Assembly (NCBI GenBank): GCA_012839745.1
Contig: DUMS01000007.1
Coordinates: 1 to 64,000 of the forward strand
Reading direction: 5' to 3'
Source: Tissierellia bacterium
GTDB lineage: Bacteria; Bacillota; Clostridia; Tissierellales; Tepidimicrobiaceae
Length of the DNA: 64,000 nucleotides
Positions 1 through 10,138 of this stretch are shown one piece after another. Both the position numbers and the translations under genes were made by a program. The notes under the pieces were generated by a model. It was not told the origin of the DNA and did no database searches. It saw only the letters and a list, made by a program, of their open reading frames with translations. Numbering within the stretch: the first letter of the stretch is position 1; each line of letters begins with the position of its first letter.

Positions 1-393
1 GCAATGTACCTTCAAGATGTAGACAATGTTTTCCAGATAAAATGGAATAAGGATATAACATATGGGGAAATATTCAAATATGCGGAATATGAACACTCAG
101 TATATAGCTTTGAAAAGGCAAATATAGATACATTAAAGCATCTGTTTGATATATACGAAAGGGAAGCTAAGGTAAATATAGAAGAAGGGCTTGTGCTACC
201 CAGCTATGACTATGTCTTAAAATGCTCTCACACTTTCAATGTCCTGGATGCAAGGGGGGCCATAAGTGTTACAGAGAGGACCCACTATATAGCAAGGGTT
301 AGAAACTTAGCTAAACTTGTAGCTTCAAAATACATAGAGCAAAGGGAAAAGCTTGGTTATCCTCTATTAAAGGGAGGTAATTCTTATGAGTAA
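1..393 (+). CDS. glyQ: Glycyl-tRNA synthetase alpha subunit, C-terminal part (cut by window edge)
   Basis: Catalytic alpha subunit of the heterotetrameric (alpha2beta2) bacterial glycyl-tRNA synthetase, which charges tRNA-Gly in the cytoplasm. Only the last 130 codons are present and the frame is open to base 1. The helical C-terminal segment ending ...[15 protein letters not shown] is typical of GlyQ. The stop codon lies 5 bases beyond the ATG of the downstream glyS, an 8-base overlap that indicates translational coupling of the two subunits. Identity rests on the sequence and on the adjacent beta subunit. Confidence 0.95.
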   Translation, partial: AMYLQDVDNVFQIKWNKDITYGEIFKYAEYEHSVYSFEKANIDTLKHLFDIYEREAKVNIEEGLVLPSYDYVLKCSHTFNVLDARGAISVTERTHYIARVRNLAKLVASKYIEQREKLGYPLLKGGNSYE

Positions 394-2464
394 CAAATAC
401 CTTTTAGAAATTGGAGTAGAAGAACTACCTGCAAATTTCATAGATGACGCTTTGAAACAATTGTACGATAACATGAAATCCATGTTTGAAGAGGAGAGAA
501 TTGATTACGGTGACATTAAAACCTATGCAACTCCTAGAAGACTGGTAGCAATAGTAGATGGATTAGCAGATAAACAGCGCAAATTGATTGAAACTGTAAA
601 AGGCCCTGCCAAAAAAATAGCATACGGTGAAGACGGAAAGCCTACAAAAGCGCTGGAAGGCTTTATGAGAGGCCAGGGAATTGGATTAGATGATGTATTT
701 GAAAAGGAACATAAAGGCGTTGAATACATTTTTGCCAATGTTGTGAGAGAAGGGAAGGATACAAGTACTGTTTTGACAGAGAGAATTCCAAGCGTTATTA
801 AAGGAATAGTATTTCCTAAATCCATGAGATGGGGAGGTAAAAACATAAGGTTTGCAAGGCCCATTAGATGGATAGTATCTTTATTGAACAATAAGGTTAT
901 ACCATTTGAGCTTGAAGGTACTTCTGTGGGGAATAAAACCAACGGACATAGATTTTTGGGCGATAGAAATGTTATAATTAATTCAGTAGAAGAGTATATG
1001 AAAGTATTGGAAGAGAATTTTGTCATAGTGGACCAAAACAAAAGAAGGGAAATAATCAAATACGGATCGGAAAGGCTAGCTAAGGAAAAAGGTGGTAGCA
1101 TATTATATGATGAGAAACTGCTCAATGAAGTAACTAATATTGTAGAGTATCCAACTCCAATATTAGGAAAGATAAAGGAGGAATATTTAAGGCTTCCTAA
1201 GGATGTTGTTATAACACCTATGAAGGAGCAGTTGAGATTTTTCCCTGTGGTAAATGATAGCAATAGATTACTGCCATATTTCGTTACAGTTAGAAACGGC
1301 AATAAGGAGCACATAGATACAGTTATAAAAGGAAATGAAAAAGTGCTAGGAGCAAGGCTGGAGGATGCAAAGTTTTTCTATTATGAGGACATAAAGCTTC
1401 CTCTTGAAAGTTATGTGGAAAAATTAAAGGACATAACCTATCAGGAGAAGTTAGGTACTCTGTATGACAAGACCATTAGATTGCAGAGATTGGCACATAA
1501 AATAGGAGATTATTTGGAGGTAGGAGAGGGAACACAAAAGAATATTGACAGGGCAGCATACCTGTCTAAAGCAGATTTAGTTACAAAGATGGTTGTTGAG
1601 TTTACTGAACTACAAGGCAAAATAGGCATGGAATATGCTCAGCATTCCGGGGAAAATGAGATTGTGTCAGCTGCAATATATGAGCAGTATCTTCCTAAGT
1701 TTGCAGGAGACAGTCTGCCCACTACTACAGCTGGTTCAATAATAAGCATTGCTGATAAAATAGATTCCATAGCGGGTTCTTTTGCCATTGGTGTGCAGCC
1801 AACAGGCTCGCAAGACCCCTATGGATTGAGAAGACAGGCATTGGGAGTTATAAACATAATTTTGGAGAAAAGGCTGAACCTAGGCCTGGAAGATATAATT
1901 GATTATGCTTTATATATATACGTTGAGGAACAGGGCCTTGTATTTGACTACAAAACTGTAAAATCAGAGATAATGGATTTCTTTAATGCAAGGATTAAGA
2001 ATATGTTCAGCGATATGGGAATAAGATACGATGTAATAGACAGCGTCATAAGTACTGGTATTGATGATGTATATGATTTGAAAATCAGAGCTGAAAAATT
2101 AAATGGCTATATAGCAGAAAAAGGGTTGACAGATGTACTGGTTACATTTAACAGATTAATCAATCTGGCAGACAAATCTGTTTCAGGAGATGTTAATAAG
2201 GAGCTTCTGATGGAAAAAGAGGAAATTGAACTGCACGAAGCATTTTTGGGAATTGAAGATAAAGTAGTGGATTTGATAAACAAAAAGGCATATGATAAGG
2301 CCTTAGAGCAGTTTATTACATTAAAGGAACCCGTTGATAATTTCTTTGACCATGTAATGGTCATGGTTGATGATGATGACTTAAGGGAAAACAGGTTGAA
2401 TTTGTTAGGCAGGATCGCAAAAAATATGTTGATGATCTGCGATTTATCCAAAATAGTAAAATAA
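386..2464 (+). CDS. glyS: Glycyl-tRNA synthetase beta subunit
   Basis: Beta subunit of two-subunit glycyl-tRNA synthetase; it binds tRNA and is needed for aminoacylation. The protein is 692 aa, the normal family length, and opens with the GlyS-typical [14 protein letters not shown]. Middle motifs such as [16 protein letters not shown] and [17 protein letters not shown] (about residues 410 and 475) are hallmarks, followed by a DALR-like anticodon-binding C-terminus. The ATG has AGGGAGG 9 bases upstream, inside the end of glyQ. A hairpin terminator follows the stop immediately, so glyQS is probably its own unit. Confidence 0.98.
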   Translation: MSNKYLLEIGVEELPANFIDDALKQLYDNMKSMFEEERIDYGDIKTYATPRRLVAIVDGLADKQRKLIETVKGPAKKIAYGEDGKPTKALEGFMRGQGIGLDDVFEKEHKGVEYIFANVVREGKDTSTVLTERIPSVIKGIVFPKSMRWGGKNIRFARPIRWIVSLLNNKVIPFELEGTSVGNKTNGHRFLGDRNVIINSVEEYMKVLEENFVIVDQNKRREIIKYGSERLAKEKGGSILYDEKLLNEVTNIVEYPTPILGKIKEEYLRLPKDVVITPMKEQLRFFPVVNDSNRLLPYFVTVRNGNKEHIDTVIKGNEKVLGARLEDAKFFYYEDIKLPLESYVEKLKDITYQEKLGTLYDKTIRLQRLAHKIGDYLEVGEGTQKNIDRAAYLSKADLVTKMVVEFTELQGKIGMEYAQHSGENEIVSAAIYEQYLPKFAGDSLPTTTAGSIISIADKIDSIAGSFAIGVQPTGSQDPYGLRRQALGVINIILEKRLNLGLEDIIDYALYIYVEEQGLVFDYKTVKSEIMDFFNARIKNMFSDMGIRYDVIDSVISTGIDDVYDLKIRAEKLNGYIAEKGLTDVLVTFNRLINLADKSVSGDVNKELLMEKEEIELHEAFLGIEDKVVDLINKKAYDKALEQFITLKEPVDNFFDHVMVMVDDDDLRENRLNLLGRIAKNMLMICDLSKIVK

Positions 2465-2486
2465 GCCCACTAAAGTGGGCTTATTT
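2463..2486 (+). terminator. Hairpin terminator after glyS
   Basis: Perfect 8-bp stem AAGCCCAC / GTGGGCTT with a 4-base loop, then ATTT. It starts within the glyS stop codon. The T-run is short, so termination may be partial. Confidence 0.7.
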
Positions 2487-2500
2487 CCAATAGCAAAGGG

Positions 2501-3145
2501 GTGATTGATATCCAACTGACCGAACGACAGGAAAAGATAATTGATATTGTAAAAGCCAATCAACCTATTACCAGTGAAAACATAGCAAAGAAACTGCAGC
2601 TGACAAGAGCTACACTAAGGCCGGATCTAGCCATATTAACTATGTCTGGCATATTGGATGCAAGGCCAAAGGTAGGTTATATTTATACGGGAAAATCAAC
2701 TTTTAACTTGATTTCCGAAAAGATAAGAAGCATCAAGGTGGCAGACAGAAAATCAGTTCCCATTATAGTGGATGAAGGAACCAGCATATATGACAGCATT
2801 GTCACTATGTTTCTGGAAGATACCAGCACCATATTTGTCACTTCAAAAGGCTATCTTTCAGGAGTTGTATCAAGAAAGGATTTCCTAAAAAATGCTATTG
2901 GAGGCTTGAATTTGAACAGGACTCCTATAGCAGTGATTATGACAAGAATGCCCAATATTATTGTTACTTATCCTGAAGAAAGCATACTGGATGCAGCAAT
3001 TAAGCTTATAGAACATGAAATAGATAGCCTTCCTGTAGTAAAGGAAGAGATTTTAAGCAATGGTGAAAAAGCTTATAAATTAATAGGTAGAATTACTAAG
3101 ACAACAATAACCAGATTATTTGTTGAATTAGGAAATAATGAGTAG
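2501..3145 (+). CDS. ccpN: CcpN-like transcriptional repressor (HTH plus two CBS domains)
   Basis: 214-aa DNA-binding protein with an N-terminal winged HTH (about residues 5-62, containing TRATLRPDLAILTMSG) and a pair of CBS domains (about 75-205). This is the architecture of B. subtilis CcpN, which represses gluconeogenic genes under glycolytic conditions. The next gene encodes the PPDK regulatory protein, the same neighbour as in B. subtilis (ccpN-yqfL), supporting a role in the pyruvate/PEP switch. The GTG start gives the length expected from CcpN, but it sits inside the SD-like AAAGGGGTGAT, so the exact initiation codon is uncertain. Ligand and targets cannot be read from the sequence. 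Confidence 0.82.
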   Translation: MIDIQLTERQEKIIDIVKANQPITSENIAKKLQLTRATLRPDLAILTMSGILDARPKVGYIYTGKSTFNLISEKIRSIKVADRKSVPIIVDEGTSIYDSIVTMFLEDTSTIFVTSKGYLSGVVSRKDFLKNAIGGLNLNRTPIAVIMTRMPNIIVTYPEESILDAAIKLIEHEIDSLPVVKEEILSNGEKAYKLIGRITKTTITRLFVELGNNE

Positions 3146-3155
3146 AGGTGAAGCT

Positions 3156-3980
3156 ATGGATAACAGCGTTACAATCTATATATTGTCAGATTCCATTGGA
3201 GAAACTGGGGAACAGGTTGCAAGAGCAGCAATTAGTCAATTTAACCCTGGAAAATATGATATAATTAGATATCCTTATGTTACGGAAGAAGAGCAGATTA
3301 AGGAAGTGTTTGAAGAAGCAGCTGAAGGGAAAAGCATTATAATATATACAATTGTAATTGATAAACTAAGGCAATATATAATGCAACTTGGTAACAAACA
3401 CAATATACCTGTAATTGATTTAATGTCTCCAACTATTGATGCACTGGAAAAAGTTCTGGGAAGCAAGCCAAAACGGGAATCTGGATTAATAAGAAGACTG
3501 GATGAGAAGTATTTCAGGAAGGTAGATGCAGTAGAATTTGCAGTTAAATATGATGATGGAAAGGATGCAAGAGGAATCAAGAAAGCCGACATAGTGTTAA
3601 TTGGTGTTTCGAGAACCTCCAAGACCCCTTTGAGCATGTATTTAGCACATAAGTATTTTAAAGTGGCTAATGTACCTTTAGTTCCGGAAGTACCAGTGCC
3701 TGAGGAATTATTTCAAAAGGATCCAAGAAGGATTTTTGGACTTATTGCCAATCCATTTAAATTAAATGAGATAAGACAGGAAAGATTAAAATCCTTGGGG
3801 TTGAGTAATAATGCTAACTATGCAAGTATTGAAAGGATTAACTTTGAGCTTGAATATTCCAAATCCATTATGGAAAGACTAAATTGTGTAGTAATAGATG
3901 TTTCAAACAAAGCTGTTGAAGAAACAGCTGGGATAATAATAAAACACATGAGAAGCAATTTTGGGGATGATGTAGTGTAG
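3156..3980 (+). CDS. yqfL: Pyruvate, phosphate dikinase regulatory protein (kinase/pyrophosphorylase, DUF299)
   Basis: 274-aa bifunctional regulator of the PpsR/PDRP family. It inactivates PPDK or PEP synthase by ADP-dependent phosphorylation and reactivates it by Pi-dependent pyrophosphorolysis. The P-loop-like GVSRTSKTPLSMYLA lies near residue 150, followed by the family signature NVPLVPEVPVPEEL. An ATG 18 bases further upstream is possible, but AGAGGTGA stands 4 bases before the chosen start and the upstream stop is within this SD. No ppdK or ppsA gene is in the window, so the target lies elsewhere. Confidence 0.93.
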   Translation: MDNSVTIYILSDSIGETGEQVARAAISQFNPGKYDIIRYPYVTEEEQIKEVFEEAAEGKSIIIYTIVIDKLRQYIMQLGNKHNIPVIDLMSPTIDALEKVLGSKPKRESGLIRRLDEKYFRKVDAVEFAVKYDDGKDARGIKKADIVLIGVSRTSKTPLSMYLAHKYFKVANVPLVPEVPVPEELFQKDPRRIFGLIANPFKLNEIRQERLKSLGLSNNANYASIERINFELEYSKSIMERLNCVVIDVSNKAVEETAGIIIKHMRSNFGDDVV

Positions 3981-4008
3981 AAGTGTTGTAAATACGACAC
4001 TTCTTTTT
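3980..4008 (+). terminator. Rho-independent terminator after the PPDK regulator
   Basis: Stem GAAGTGTTGT / ACGACACTTC (one G-T pair, 4-base loop) followed by TTTTT. It closes the ccpN-yqfL unit before dgt. Confidence 0.85.
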
Positions 4009-4124
4009 AATCGGGTTTTTGAGTCTTACAATAAATGCTAGAAAAACTTTTTAAAAATTGAAGGATTATGGAAAGATATGTTGTATATATATATAAAAAT
4101 GATGTTTTTGAAGAGGTAATCCTG

Positions 4125-5138
4125 ATGAATATAAGGGAGAGAACTGAAAATTTTGAAAAGTTATATCTATCAAAATATGCAACATTAAGCATGAATACCA
4201 GGGGGAGAATTGTAAAAGAGGAAAAATGCAATATCAGGACTGAATTTCAGAGGGATAGGGATAGAATAATCCATTCAAAGGCATTTAGAAGGTTGAAACA
4301 CAAAACTCAGGTATTTATTGCCCCGGAAGGAGACCACTATAGAACAAGGCTTACTCATACACTGGAAGTAGCTCAAATTTCAAGAACTTTAGCAAGGGCT
4401 CTTCGACTTAATGAAGATCTGGTTGAAGCTATAAGCTTAGGCCATGATTTAGGTCATACTCCATTTGGACATACCGGGGAGGATATTTTGAACCAGTTGC
4501 ACCCAAAGGGATTCAAGCATAATGAACAGAGCCTAAAAGTAGTAGACTATATAGAGCATTCAAATACCAGGAAAGGCCTAAACCTGACATATGAAGTAAG
4601 GGATGGTATACTAAACCATACAAGCAAGGGAAAGCCTAATACATTGGAGGGAAAGATAGTTTCAATAGCAGATAGAATTGCTTATATTAACCATGATATT
4701 GATGATGCCATAAGGGCTAATATAATCAGCGTAGATGAGTTGCCAAAGGATTGCGTAAACAAGCTTGGAAGAACTCACGGAGAGCGAATTAATACAATGA
4801 TATGTGATGTAATAGAAAACAGTCTGGATAAGAATGAGGTTTCCATGAGCGAGGAAATTGGATACTATACTGATAAACTGAGAAATTTCATGTTTGAAAG
4901 AGTGTATTTAAACAAAAATGTAAAAGGGGAAGAGAATAAAGCCAAGAATATAATACAGGAGATATACTATTATTACATGGCTCATTTTGAAAAGCTTCCC
5001 TATGAGCATAGACAGATTTATTCTGAAGATGTGCCAAAAGAGGAAATAATATGTGATTATATTGCAGGGATGACAGATAGATTTGTTATTAATCTATTTA
5101 ATGAATTATTTGTACCAAAAGCATGGAAAAAATATTAA
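4125..5138 (+). CDS. dgt: dGTP triphosphohydrolase-like HD-domain protein
   Basis: 337-aa HD-superfamily nucleotide phosphohydrolase, type dGTPase, hydrolysing dNTP to nucleoside and tripolyphosphate. The metal-binding HD pattern is visible: H in [11 protein letters not shown], then [10 protein letters not shown], then a later D in [18 protein letters not shown]. The N-terminus [11 protein letters not shown] is typical and has AGAGGT 8 bases upstream; an earlier in-frame ATG at 4068 has no SD and adds an atypical extension. It lies directly upstream of dnaG-rpoD, a common Firmicute order. Substrate specificity in this family varies, so dGTP is assigned by family only. Confidence 0.92.
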   Translation: MNIRERTENFEKLYLSKYATLSMNTRGRIVKEEKCNIRTEFQRDRDRIIHSKAFRRLKHKTQVFIAPEGDHYRTRLTHTLEVAQISRTLARALRLNEDLVEAISLGHDLGHTPFGHTGEDILNQLHPKGFKHNEQSLKVVDYIEHSNTRKGLNLTYEVRDGILNHTSKGKPNTLEGKIVSIADRIAYINHDIDDAIRANIISVDELPKDCVNKLGRTHGERINTMICDVIENSLDKNEVSMSEEIGYYTDKLRNFMFERVYLNKNVKGEENKAKNIIQEIYYYYMAHFEKLPYEHRQIYSEDVPKEEIICDYIAGMTDRFVINLFNELFVPKAWKKY

Positions 5139-5163
5139 ATAATAAAGAAGGATTTTTTGATTA

Positions 5164-5172
5164 TTTGTCGAA
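5164..5172 (+). promoter_or_regulatory. Candidate Spo0A box upstream of dnaG
   Basis: TTTGTCGAA, an exact match to the B. subtilis Spo0A box, in the 64-bp dgt-dnaG gap. A TATAGT hexamer begins 2 bases downstream (5174-5179) but has no clear -35. Function is inferred from motif and placement; a 7-base core can occur by chance in a window this size. Confidence 0.35.
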
Positions 5173-5202
5173 CTATAGTAAGTATGTTTTTAGGTGATAA
5201 TA

Positions 5203-7044
5203 ATGGGATATAAAATAAATGATGAATTAATTGAAAGAATAAGAGATACAATAGACATAGTTGATGTAGTATCGAGATATGTAAATTTAAGAAAAACTGG
5301 AAGCAATTATGTAGGATTATGTCCCTTTCACAATGAGAAAACTCCTTCTTTTACTGTATCTGAAACAAAAAATCTTTTTCATTGTTTTGGATGTGGTGAG
5401 GGAGGAGATTTAATAACTTTTATCATGAAAAAGGAAAATCTATCCTTTGTTGAAAGCATAAAATTCCTTGCTGATATGTACAATATTCCTGTTGATATAT
5501 CTGATAATAGCTCTTATTCTGAAGCAAAGAAAGAAAAGGAGAAGATATATAAAATAAACAGGGAAGCTGGATTGTTTTATTTTTATAATTTAAGAAAAAG
5601 TCCCAAACCCTTAAGGTATTTGAAAGATAGAAATATCAATGAAAATATTATGACCAAATTCGGGCTCGGATATGCATCAGATAGCTGGAACCAGATTTAC
5701 AATTATCTAAGGAGTAAGGGATTTGAGGATAAAGATATAGAAAAATCAGGTTTAATTAGCAGAAAAAAAGACAATACTGGGTACTATGATAAGTTTGTAA
5801 ACAGGGTAATATTTCCAATTATAGATATCAAAGATAGAATTATAGGATTCGGTGGAAGAGTACTTGATGACAGGAAGCCAAAATATCTGAATTCACCGGA
5901 TACACCAGTATTTGAAAAAGGCAAGAATTTATTTGGACTTAACATTGTTCATAAAAACTCTAACAGGGAAAAGATAATACTGGTGGAAGGGTATATGGAT
6001 GTCATATCTCTATATAACTATGGTATAGATTATGCTGTTGCAAGTTTAGGTACAGCTTTTACCCAGTACCAAGCCAGACTTTTAAAGAGATATGGGAAGA
6101 ATATATATATATGTTATGATTCTGACGATGCAGGAATAAAAGCCACATTAAAAGCATTAAATATATTGGAGAAGGAAGAAGCAGAACCAAGAGTAATAAT
6201 GCTTCCAGATAATCTTGACCCGGATGATTTTATCAAGAAATATGGATTAGAAGAATTTAAAAATCTGGAAAGTAATGCTTTGAGCAGTATAGATTACAGG
6301 ATTTACATTCTAAGGCAGAAATATAGTTTAAACAGGGCAGAGGAAAAAATAAAGTTTATCAAGGAAGTAGCAGCAATAATAAAAGCATTGAAAAGCCCTG
6401 TTGAAAGAGAGATTTATATTAACAGAATAGCCAGTGAAACAAATATTTCAAAGGAAGCTATAGAAAGAGAAGTATTAGGAAATCTATACAAGCCTAGTAT
6501 AACAATTTATAAGGACAAGTATATTAATGGCAAAATCAGGAATAATAAAAATGAAATAACTCCTGTGAAAACAGTGCTAGAATCTGCTCATTTAACTGCA
6601 GAAAAAAATTTAGTCGGTTTGATGATGAAAAGCAGGAGTTATTATGATATGGTAAAAAAACATATTAACAAAGAGGATTTTTTGAATTATGAGTGCAAAG
6701 CTATTGCAGATATTATATATAACGAATACGAAAATAACCCTCTTTTAGCAAAGTTGGATATTCAGACATTAATGAGCAGACTGGAAAAAGAGGATAATAT
6801 AGACTTTGAAATTGTAAAAGAAGTTGCCGAATTGGATATTGTTGCTGAGGATATGGAAAAGCTGATTAGAGATTTAATAAAAACCATAAATTATTTTAAG
6901 CTGAAGATGGAAAGAAAATTGGTAGCCAATAGAATAAAACAGCTGGATTATAAAAAAGATAAGGAAAAAGGAGATGTAGAGGAGTTAAAAAGGCTATGCA
7001 TAAGGTTAACAGAGTTAGACAAGGAGCTAAAATTACATATATAA
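5203..7044 (+). CDS. dnaG: DNA primase
   Basis: 613-aa replicative primase that makes RNA primers for Okazaki fragments at the fork with DnaB-type helicase. The CHC2 zinc-binding domain is at about residues 40-65 (CPFH...CFGC). The TOPRIM catalytic core follows, with the acidic motifs LVEGYMDV near 263 and CYDSDDAG near 305; the C-terminal helicase-binding region is less conserved. ATG 5203 is chosen over GTG 5194 because TAGGTGATA forms the SD. It is followed by rpoD with no gap, the classical dnaG-sigA operon. Confidence 0.97.
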   Translation: MGYKINDELIERIRDTIDIVDVVSRYVNLRKTGSNYVGLCPFHNEKTPSFTVSETKNLFHCFGCGEGGDLITFIMKKENLSFVESIKFLADMYNIPVDISDNSSYSEAKKEKEKIYKINREAGLFYFYNLRKSPKPLRYLKDRNINENIMTKFGLGYASDSWNQIYNYLRSKGFEDKDIEKSGLISRKKDNTGYYDKFVNRVIFPIIDIKDRIIGFGGRVLDDRKPKYLNSPDTPVFEKGKNLFGLNIVHKNSNREKIILVEGYMDVISLYNYGIDYAVASLGTAFTQYQARLLKRYGKNIYICYDSDDAGIKATLKALNILEKEEAEPRVIMLPDNLDPDDFIKKYGLEEFKNLESNALSSIDYRIYILRQKYSLNRAEEKIKFIKEVAAIIKALKSPVEREIYINRIASETNISKEAIEREVLGNLYKPSITIYKDKYINGKIRNNKNEITPVKTVLESAHLTAEKNLVGLMMKSRSYYDMVKKHINKEDFLNYECKAIADIIYNEYENNPLLAKLDIQTLMSRLEKEDNIDFEIVKEVAELDIVAEDMEKLIRDLIKTINYFKLKMERKLVANRIKQLDYKKDKEKGDVEELKRLCIRLTELDKELKLHI

Positions 7045-7068
7045 ATGCTACGGAAGGAGGGAACTACA

Positions 7069-8184
7069 TTGGATCAAAATAAGCAAGATAAGAAGTCAGA
7101 AAAGGATAAGATATTGGCAGTAAAGAATTTAATCAGTAAAGGCAAGAAAAAGGGAATGTTAACTTACAAGGAAATAATGGATACATTGGAAGAGGTTGAT
7201 CTTGATGTAGAGCAAATAGATAATATATATTTAAGGTTAGAGGACCTTGGGATAGATGTAGTAGGAGATAAGGAAGAAGTAGCTCTCCTTGATACAGATG
7301 ATATAACCGATGAAGAAGAAGAAAGTAAAGATGATGTCTCACTTTTAAAGGGAATAAATGTAGATGATCCCGTTAGAATGTATCTAAAGGAAATTGGCAA
7401 GATTCCTTTATTAACAGCTGAAGAAGAGATTGAACTGGCTAAAAGAATGGAAAAAGGAGATGAAGAAGCCAAAAAAAGGCTTGCTGAAGCGAATCTGAGA
7501 TTAGTCGTAAGCATTGCCAAGAGGTATGTAGGCAGGGGAATGCTGTTTCTGGACTTAATCCAGGAAGGAAATCTGGGATTGATGAAGGCTGTTGAAAAAT
7601 TTGATTATGAAAAGGGATTTAAGTTCAGCACATATGCAACATGGTGGATACGACAGGCTATAACAAGGGCAATTGCTGACCAGGCTAGGACTATTAGAAT
7701 ACCGGTGCATATGGTTGAAACCATCAATAAATTAGTCAGAGTACAGAGACAGCTGGTTCAAGAGCTTGGAAGAGATCCTTCTCCAGAGGAAATAGCCAAG
7801 GAGATGAACATGGAGGTTGAAAAGGTAAGGGAGATTATGAAGATTGCTCAAGAACCTGTATCTTTGGAGACTCCTATTGGCGAAGAGGAAGACAGTCATC
7901 TGGGAGACTTTATAGAGGATGACACTGTATTGGCTCCACAGGATGCTGCTACTTTTACCATGCTGAGGGAACAGTTAATAGGAGTATTGGATAGCTTAAC
8001 GCCTAGAGAGCAAAAAGTTTTAAGACTAAGGTTTGGATTAGACGATGGGAGAGCAAGAACATTGGAGGAAGTTGGAAAGGAGTTTGATGTTACAAGGGAA
8101 AGGATTAGGCAAATAGAGGCAAAGGCCTTGAGAAAGCTTAGACATCCAAGTAGAAGCAAGAAATTGAAGGATTTTCTTGAATAA
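7069..8184 (+). CDS. rpoD: RNA polymerase primary sigma factor
   Basis: Housekeeping sigma factor (SigA/RpoD), 371 aa. A degenerate region 1.1 is followed by region 1.2 ([22 protein letters not shown]), region 2 with [20 protein letters not shown] for -10 recognition and melting, region 3, and region 4 ending in the [19 protein letters not shown] helix-turn-helix for -35 binding. The start is TTG at 7069 with a strong GGAAGGAGG 8 bases upstream; an ATG at 7045 overlaps the dnaG stop but leaves no SD. Co-transcribed with dnaG. Confidence 0.97.
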   Translation: MDQNKQDKKSEKDKILAVKNLISKGKKKGMLTYKEIMDTLEEVDLDVEQIDNIYLRLEDLGIDVVGDKEEVALLDTDDITDEEEESKDDVSLLKGINVDDPVRMYLKEIGKIPLLTAEEEIELAKRMEKGDEEAKKRLAEANLRLVVSIAKRYVGRGMLFLDLIQEGNLGLMKAVEKFDYEKGFKFSTYATWWIRQAITRAIADQARTIRIPVHMVETINKLVRVQRQLVQELGRDPSPEEIAKEMNMEVEKVREIMKIAQEPVSLETPIGEEEDSHLGDFIEDDTVLAPQDAATFTMLREQLIGVLDSLTPREQKVLRLRFGLDDGRARTLEEVGKEFDVTRERIRQIEAKALRKLRHPSRSKKLKDFLE

Positions 8185-8187
8185 TAT

Positions 8188-8216
8188 AAAGATTCGCTTG
8201 TTCTGCGGATCTTTAT
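8188..8216 (+). terminator. Possible weak terminator after rpoD
   Basis: 10-bp stem AAAGATTCGC / GCGGATCTTT (one G-T pair) with a 7-base loop. No real T-run follows (ATTCG), so this may be an attenuating or stabilising hairpin rather than a full terminator. Confidence 0.45.
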
Positions 8217-8245
8217 TCGTAAATACATCAGAAAGGAATACTTTT

Positions 8246-8944
8246 ATGATATTGTCAGAAAGATTGAAAACAATAGCAGATTTTGTACCACAAAATAGCA
8301 TTGTTGGAGATATTGGTACTGACCATGGATATCTTCCTGTATACCTTATAGAGAACAGAATATCCAAGAAGGTAATTGGAACAGATATAAGCTCCAACTC
8401 CTTAAAGAAGATAAAGCAATTTGTGGATTTAAAAGGGTTAAACAATTTTATTGATATTAGATTGGGAGATGGACTTAATGTAATAAAACCTTTCGAAATA
8501 GATACAGTTGTTATTGCAGGAATGGGAGGATTATTGATAAGGGATATATTAAGTTACAATAAGGATGTAACTGATTCCATTACCTATTTTATTCTGCAGC
8601 CTAATGTGGCAGCAAAGGAGTTAAGGGAATACCTTTACGACAATAACTTTACTATATTAGATGAAAAACTGGTTAAGGAATCAAATAAGTTTTATGAAGT
8701 TATATATGCAACAAGAGGAAAGTGTCTTTTGAAAGACAGCATATATTTAGAGGTTGGAGAAAAGCTTATATCTAATAAGGACCATCTCCTTAAGGATTTT
8801 ATTAACTATAAAATAAATGTAGCAGAAGAGATAATTAGAGAATTGGAGAATAAGGATACTTCCAGGTCAAAGGAAAGGTACCTGGAATTAAATAAAAAAA
8901 TTATGGATTTAAAGGCGGTGCTTAAGGAAATTGAGAGCTATTGA
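8246..8944 (+). CDS. trmK: tRNA (adenine(22)-N(1))-methyltransferase
   Basis: 232-aa SAM-dependent methyltransferase that makes m1A22 in tRNA (B. subtilis TrmK/YqfN family). The Rossmann SAM-binding loop VGDIGTDHGYLPVYL is at residues 20-35 and the catalytic-loop region VVIAGMGGLLIRDI near residue 85. The ATG at 8246 gives the family N-terminus MILSERLKTIADFV and has AGAAAGGA 8 bases upstream; upstream in-frame codons overlap the rpoD end. The trmK-nif3 pair downstream of the primary sigma gene matches B. subtilis synteny. Confidence 0.93.
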   Translation: MILSERLKTIADFVPQNSIVGDIGTDHGYLPVYLIENRISKKVIGTDISSNSLKKIKQFVDLKGLNNFIDIRLGDGLNVIKPFEIDTVVIAGMGGLLIRDILSYNKDVTDSITYFILQPNVAAKELREYLYDNNFTILDEKLVKESNKFYEVIYATRGKCLLKDSIYLEVGEKLISNKDHLLKDFINYKINVAEEIIRELENKDTSRSKERYLELNKKIMDLKAVLKEIESY

Positions 8945-10031
8945 TATAGTCAATATTATGAATAAATGGGCTCTGCCAAATTTAATTGATGAGTGGGACA
9001 ATACAGGGTTTCAAATTGGGGACCCCAATAAGGAGGTTTCAAAAGTATTAGTATCTCTAGACCTGGATAGAGAAGTACTTGATAAAGCAATAGAAGAAGA
9101 TGTTCAAATGATAATAACTCATCACCCACTTATATTTAAGCCTATAAAATCTATAGTTTATGATTCCTATAAGGAAAAACTAATCTATGATATTATAAAA
9201 AATGACATGGTGGTTTATAACGCTCATACAAACCTGGACTTGGCCAAAAATGGAGTTAACGATATACTGGCAGATATGTTTGGTTTAAGCAGTATTGAAC
9301 CGCTAAAAGAGGTAAAAGAGGATGGGCTTTTTAAGCTGGTTGTTTTTGTTCCAAAAAGCCATGCAGATATTATAAGGAACGTATTAGGAGAAGAAGGAGC
9401 AGGATTTATAGGAAATTACAGCCATTGTACCTTTAATATAGAAGGAATAGGTACCTTTATGCCTCATGAAGGGACATCCCCCTTCATTGGCGAAGCAAAT
9501 AAGCTGGAGAAAGTTGAAGAAATTAGAATAGAAACCATTGTAAAGAAGAAGGATTTAAATAGAATTGTAAAAAGAATGATTTCAGCCCACCCATACGAAG
9601 AAGTGGCTTATGATATTTATCCTCTGTTTAATAAGGGAGAAGTATATGGATATGGCAGAGTAGGGAACATAGAAAGAATAGCCTTGGGCAAATTCCTCAA
9701 TATTGTAAAGGAAAAACTTGAAGTCAAAAACATAATTGTCTATGGAGAGATTAACAGGGATGTTACAAGAATAGCATTATGCGGTGGAAGTGGTGCATCA
9801 TTTATTTATGATGCATATAATAAAGGAGCTCAGGTATATATTACAGGTGACATTAAGTATCACGATGCACAGTATGCTAATGAACTGGGATTAACTCTAA
9901 TAGATGCTGGACATTACCATACTGAAAAGGTGATACTGCCAGCAATAGGAAAGTATTTGGAAAATGAAACTTATAATTCTGTTCATGTAAAGGTTTATTA
10001 TAATATGAGCCTTAAATGTGTAATTTATTGA
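8931..10031 (+). CDS. Nif3-like dinuclear metal centre protein (DUF34)
   Basis: 366-aa Nif3/YqfO family protein; a dinuclear metal site is formed by two DUF34 halves with a PII-like insertion between them. Metal ligands are visible in ITHHPLIF (about residue 64) and DAGHYHTEK (about 330), and an inserted domain spans about 125-225 (FVPKSHADIIRNVLGEEGAGFIGN). Cellular function is unsettled; some members are annotated as type 2 GTP cyclohydrolase I. The TTG start overlaps the trmK end by 14 bases with AAGGA upstream, indicating coupling. Confidence 0.9.
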   Translation: MRAIDIVNIMNKWALPNLIDEWDNTGFQIGDPNKEVSKVLVSLDLDREVLDKAIEEDVQMIITHHPLIFKPIKSIVYDSYKEKLIYDIIKNDMVVYNAHTNLDLAKNGVNDILADMFGLSSIEPLKEVKEDGLFKLVVFVPKSHADIIRNVLGEEGAGFIGNYSHCTFNIEGIGTFMPHEGTSPFIGEANKLEKVEEIRIETIVKKKDLNRIVKRMISAHPYEEVAYDIYPLFNKGEVYGYGRVGNIERIALGKFLNIVKEKLEVKNIIVYGEINRDVTRIALCGGSGASFIYDAYNKGAQVYITGDIKYHDAQYANELGLTLIDAGHYHTEKVILPAIGKYLENETYNSVHVKVYYNMSLKCVIY

Positions 10032-10088
10032 TATCTTATATTCCTTATTCCTTTATGAAAAATATTCTACATTTGGTTAATTATTCGT

Positions 10089-10117
10089 TTGAAATAAAAT
10101 GTAAACTGTGGTATATT
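10089..10117 (+). promoter_or_regulatory. SigA-type promoter of rnpB
   Basis: TTGAAA at 10089-10094, a 17-bp spacer and TATATT at 10112-10117. Predicted transcription start is close to 10124, about 15 bases before the RNase P RNA P1 helix. Confidence 0.8.
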
Positions 10118-10138
10118 TATATTGCTGAAACTGAATAT

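Noticed and set aside
523-1314. 263-codon minus-strand frame opposite glyS
   Set aside because: Lies entirely opposite a well-supported conserved gene; composition is that of an antisense shadow with no SD.
4062-4123. Pairing of AGGATTAT with GTAATCCT around the dgt SD
   Set aside because: Only 8 pairs with a 46-base loop, one a G-T pair; within what AT-rich DNA gives by chance.
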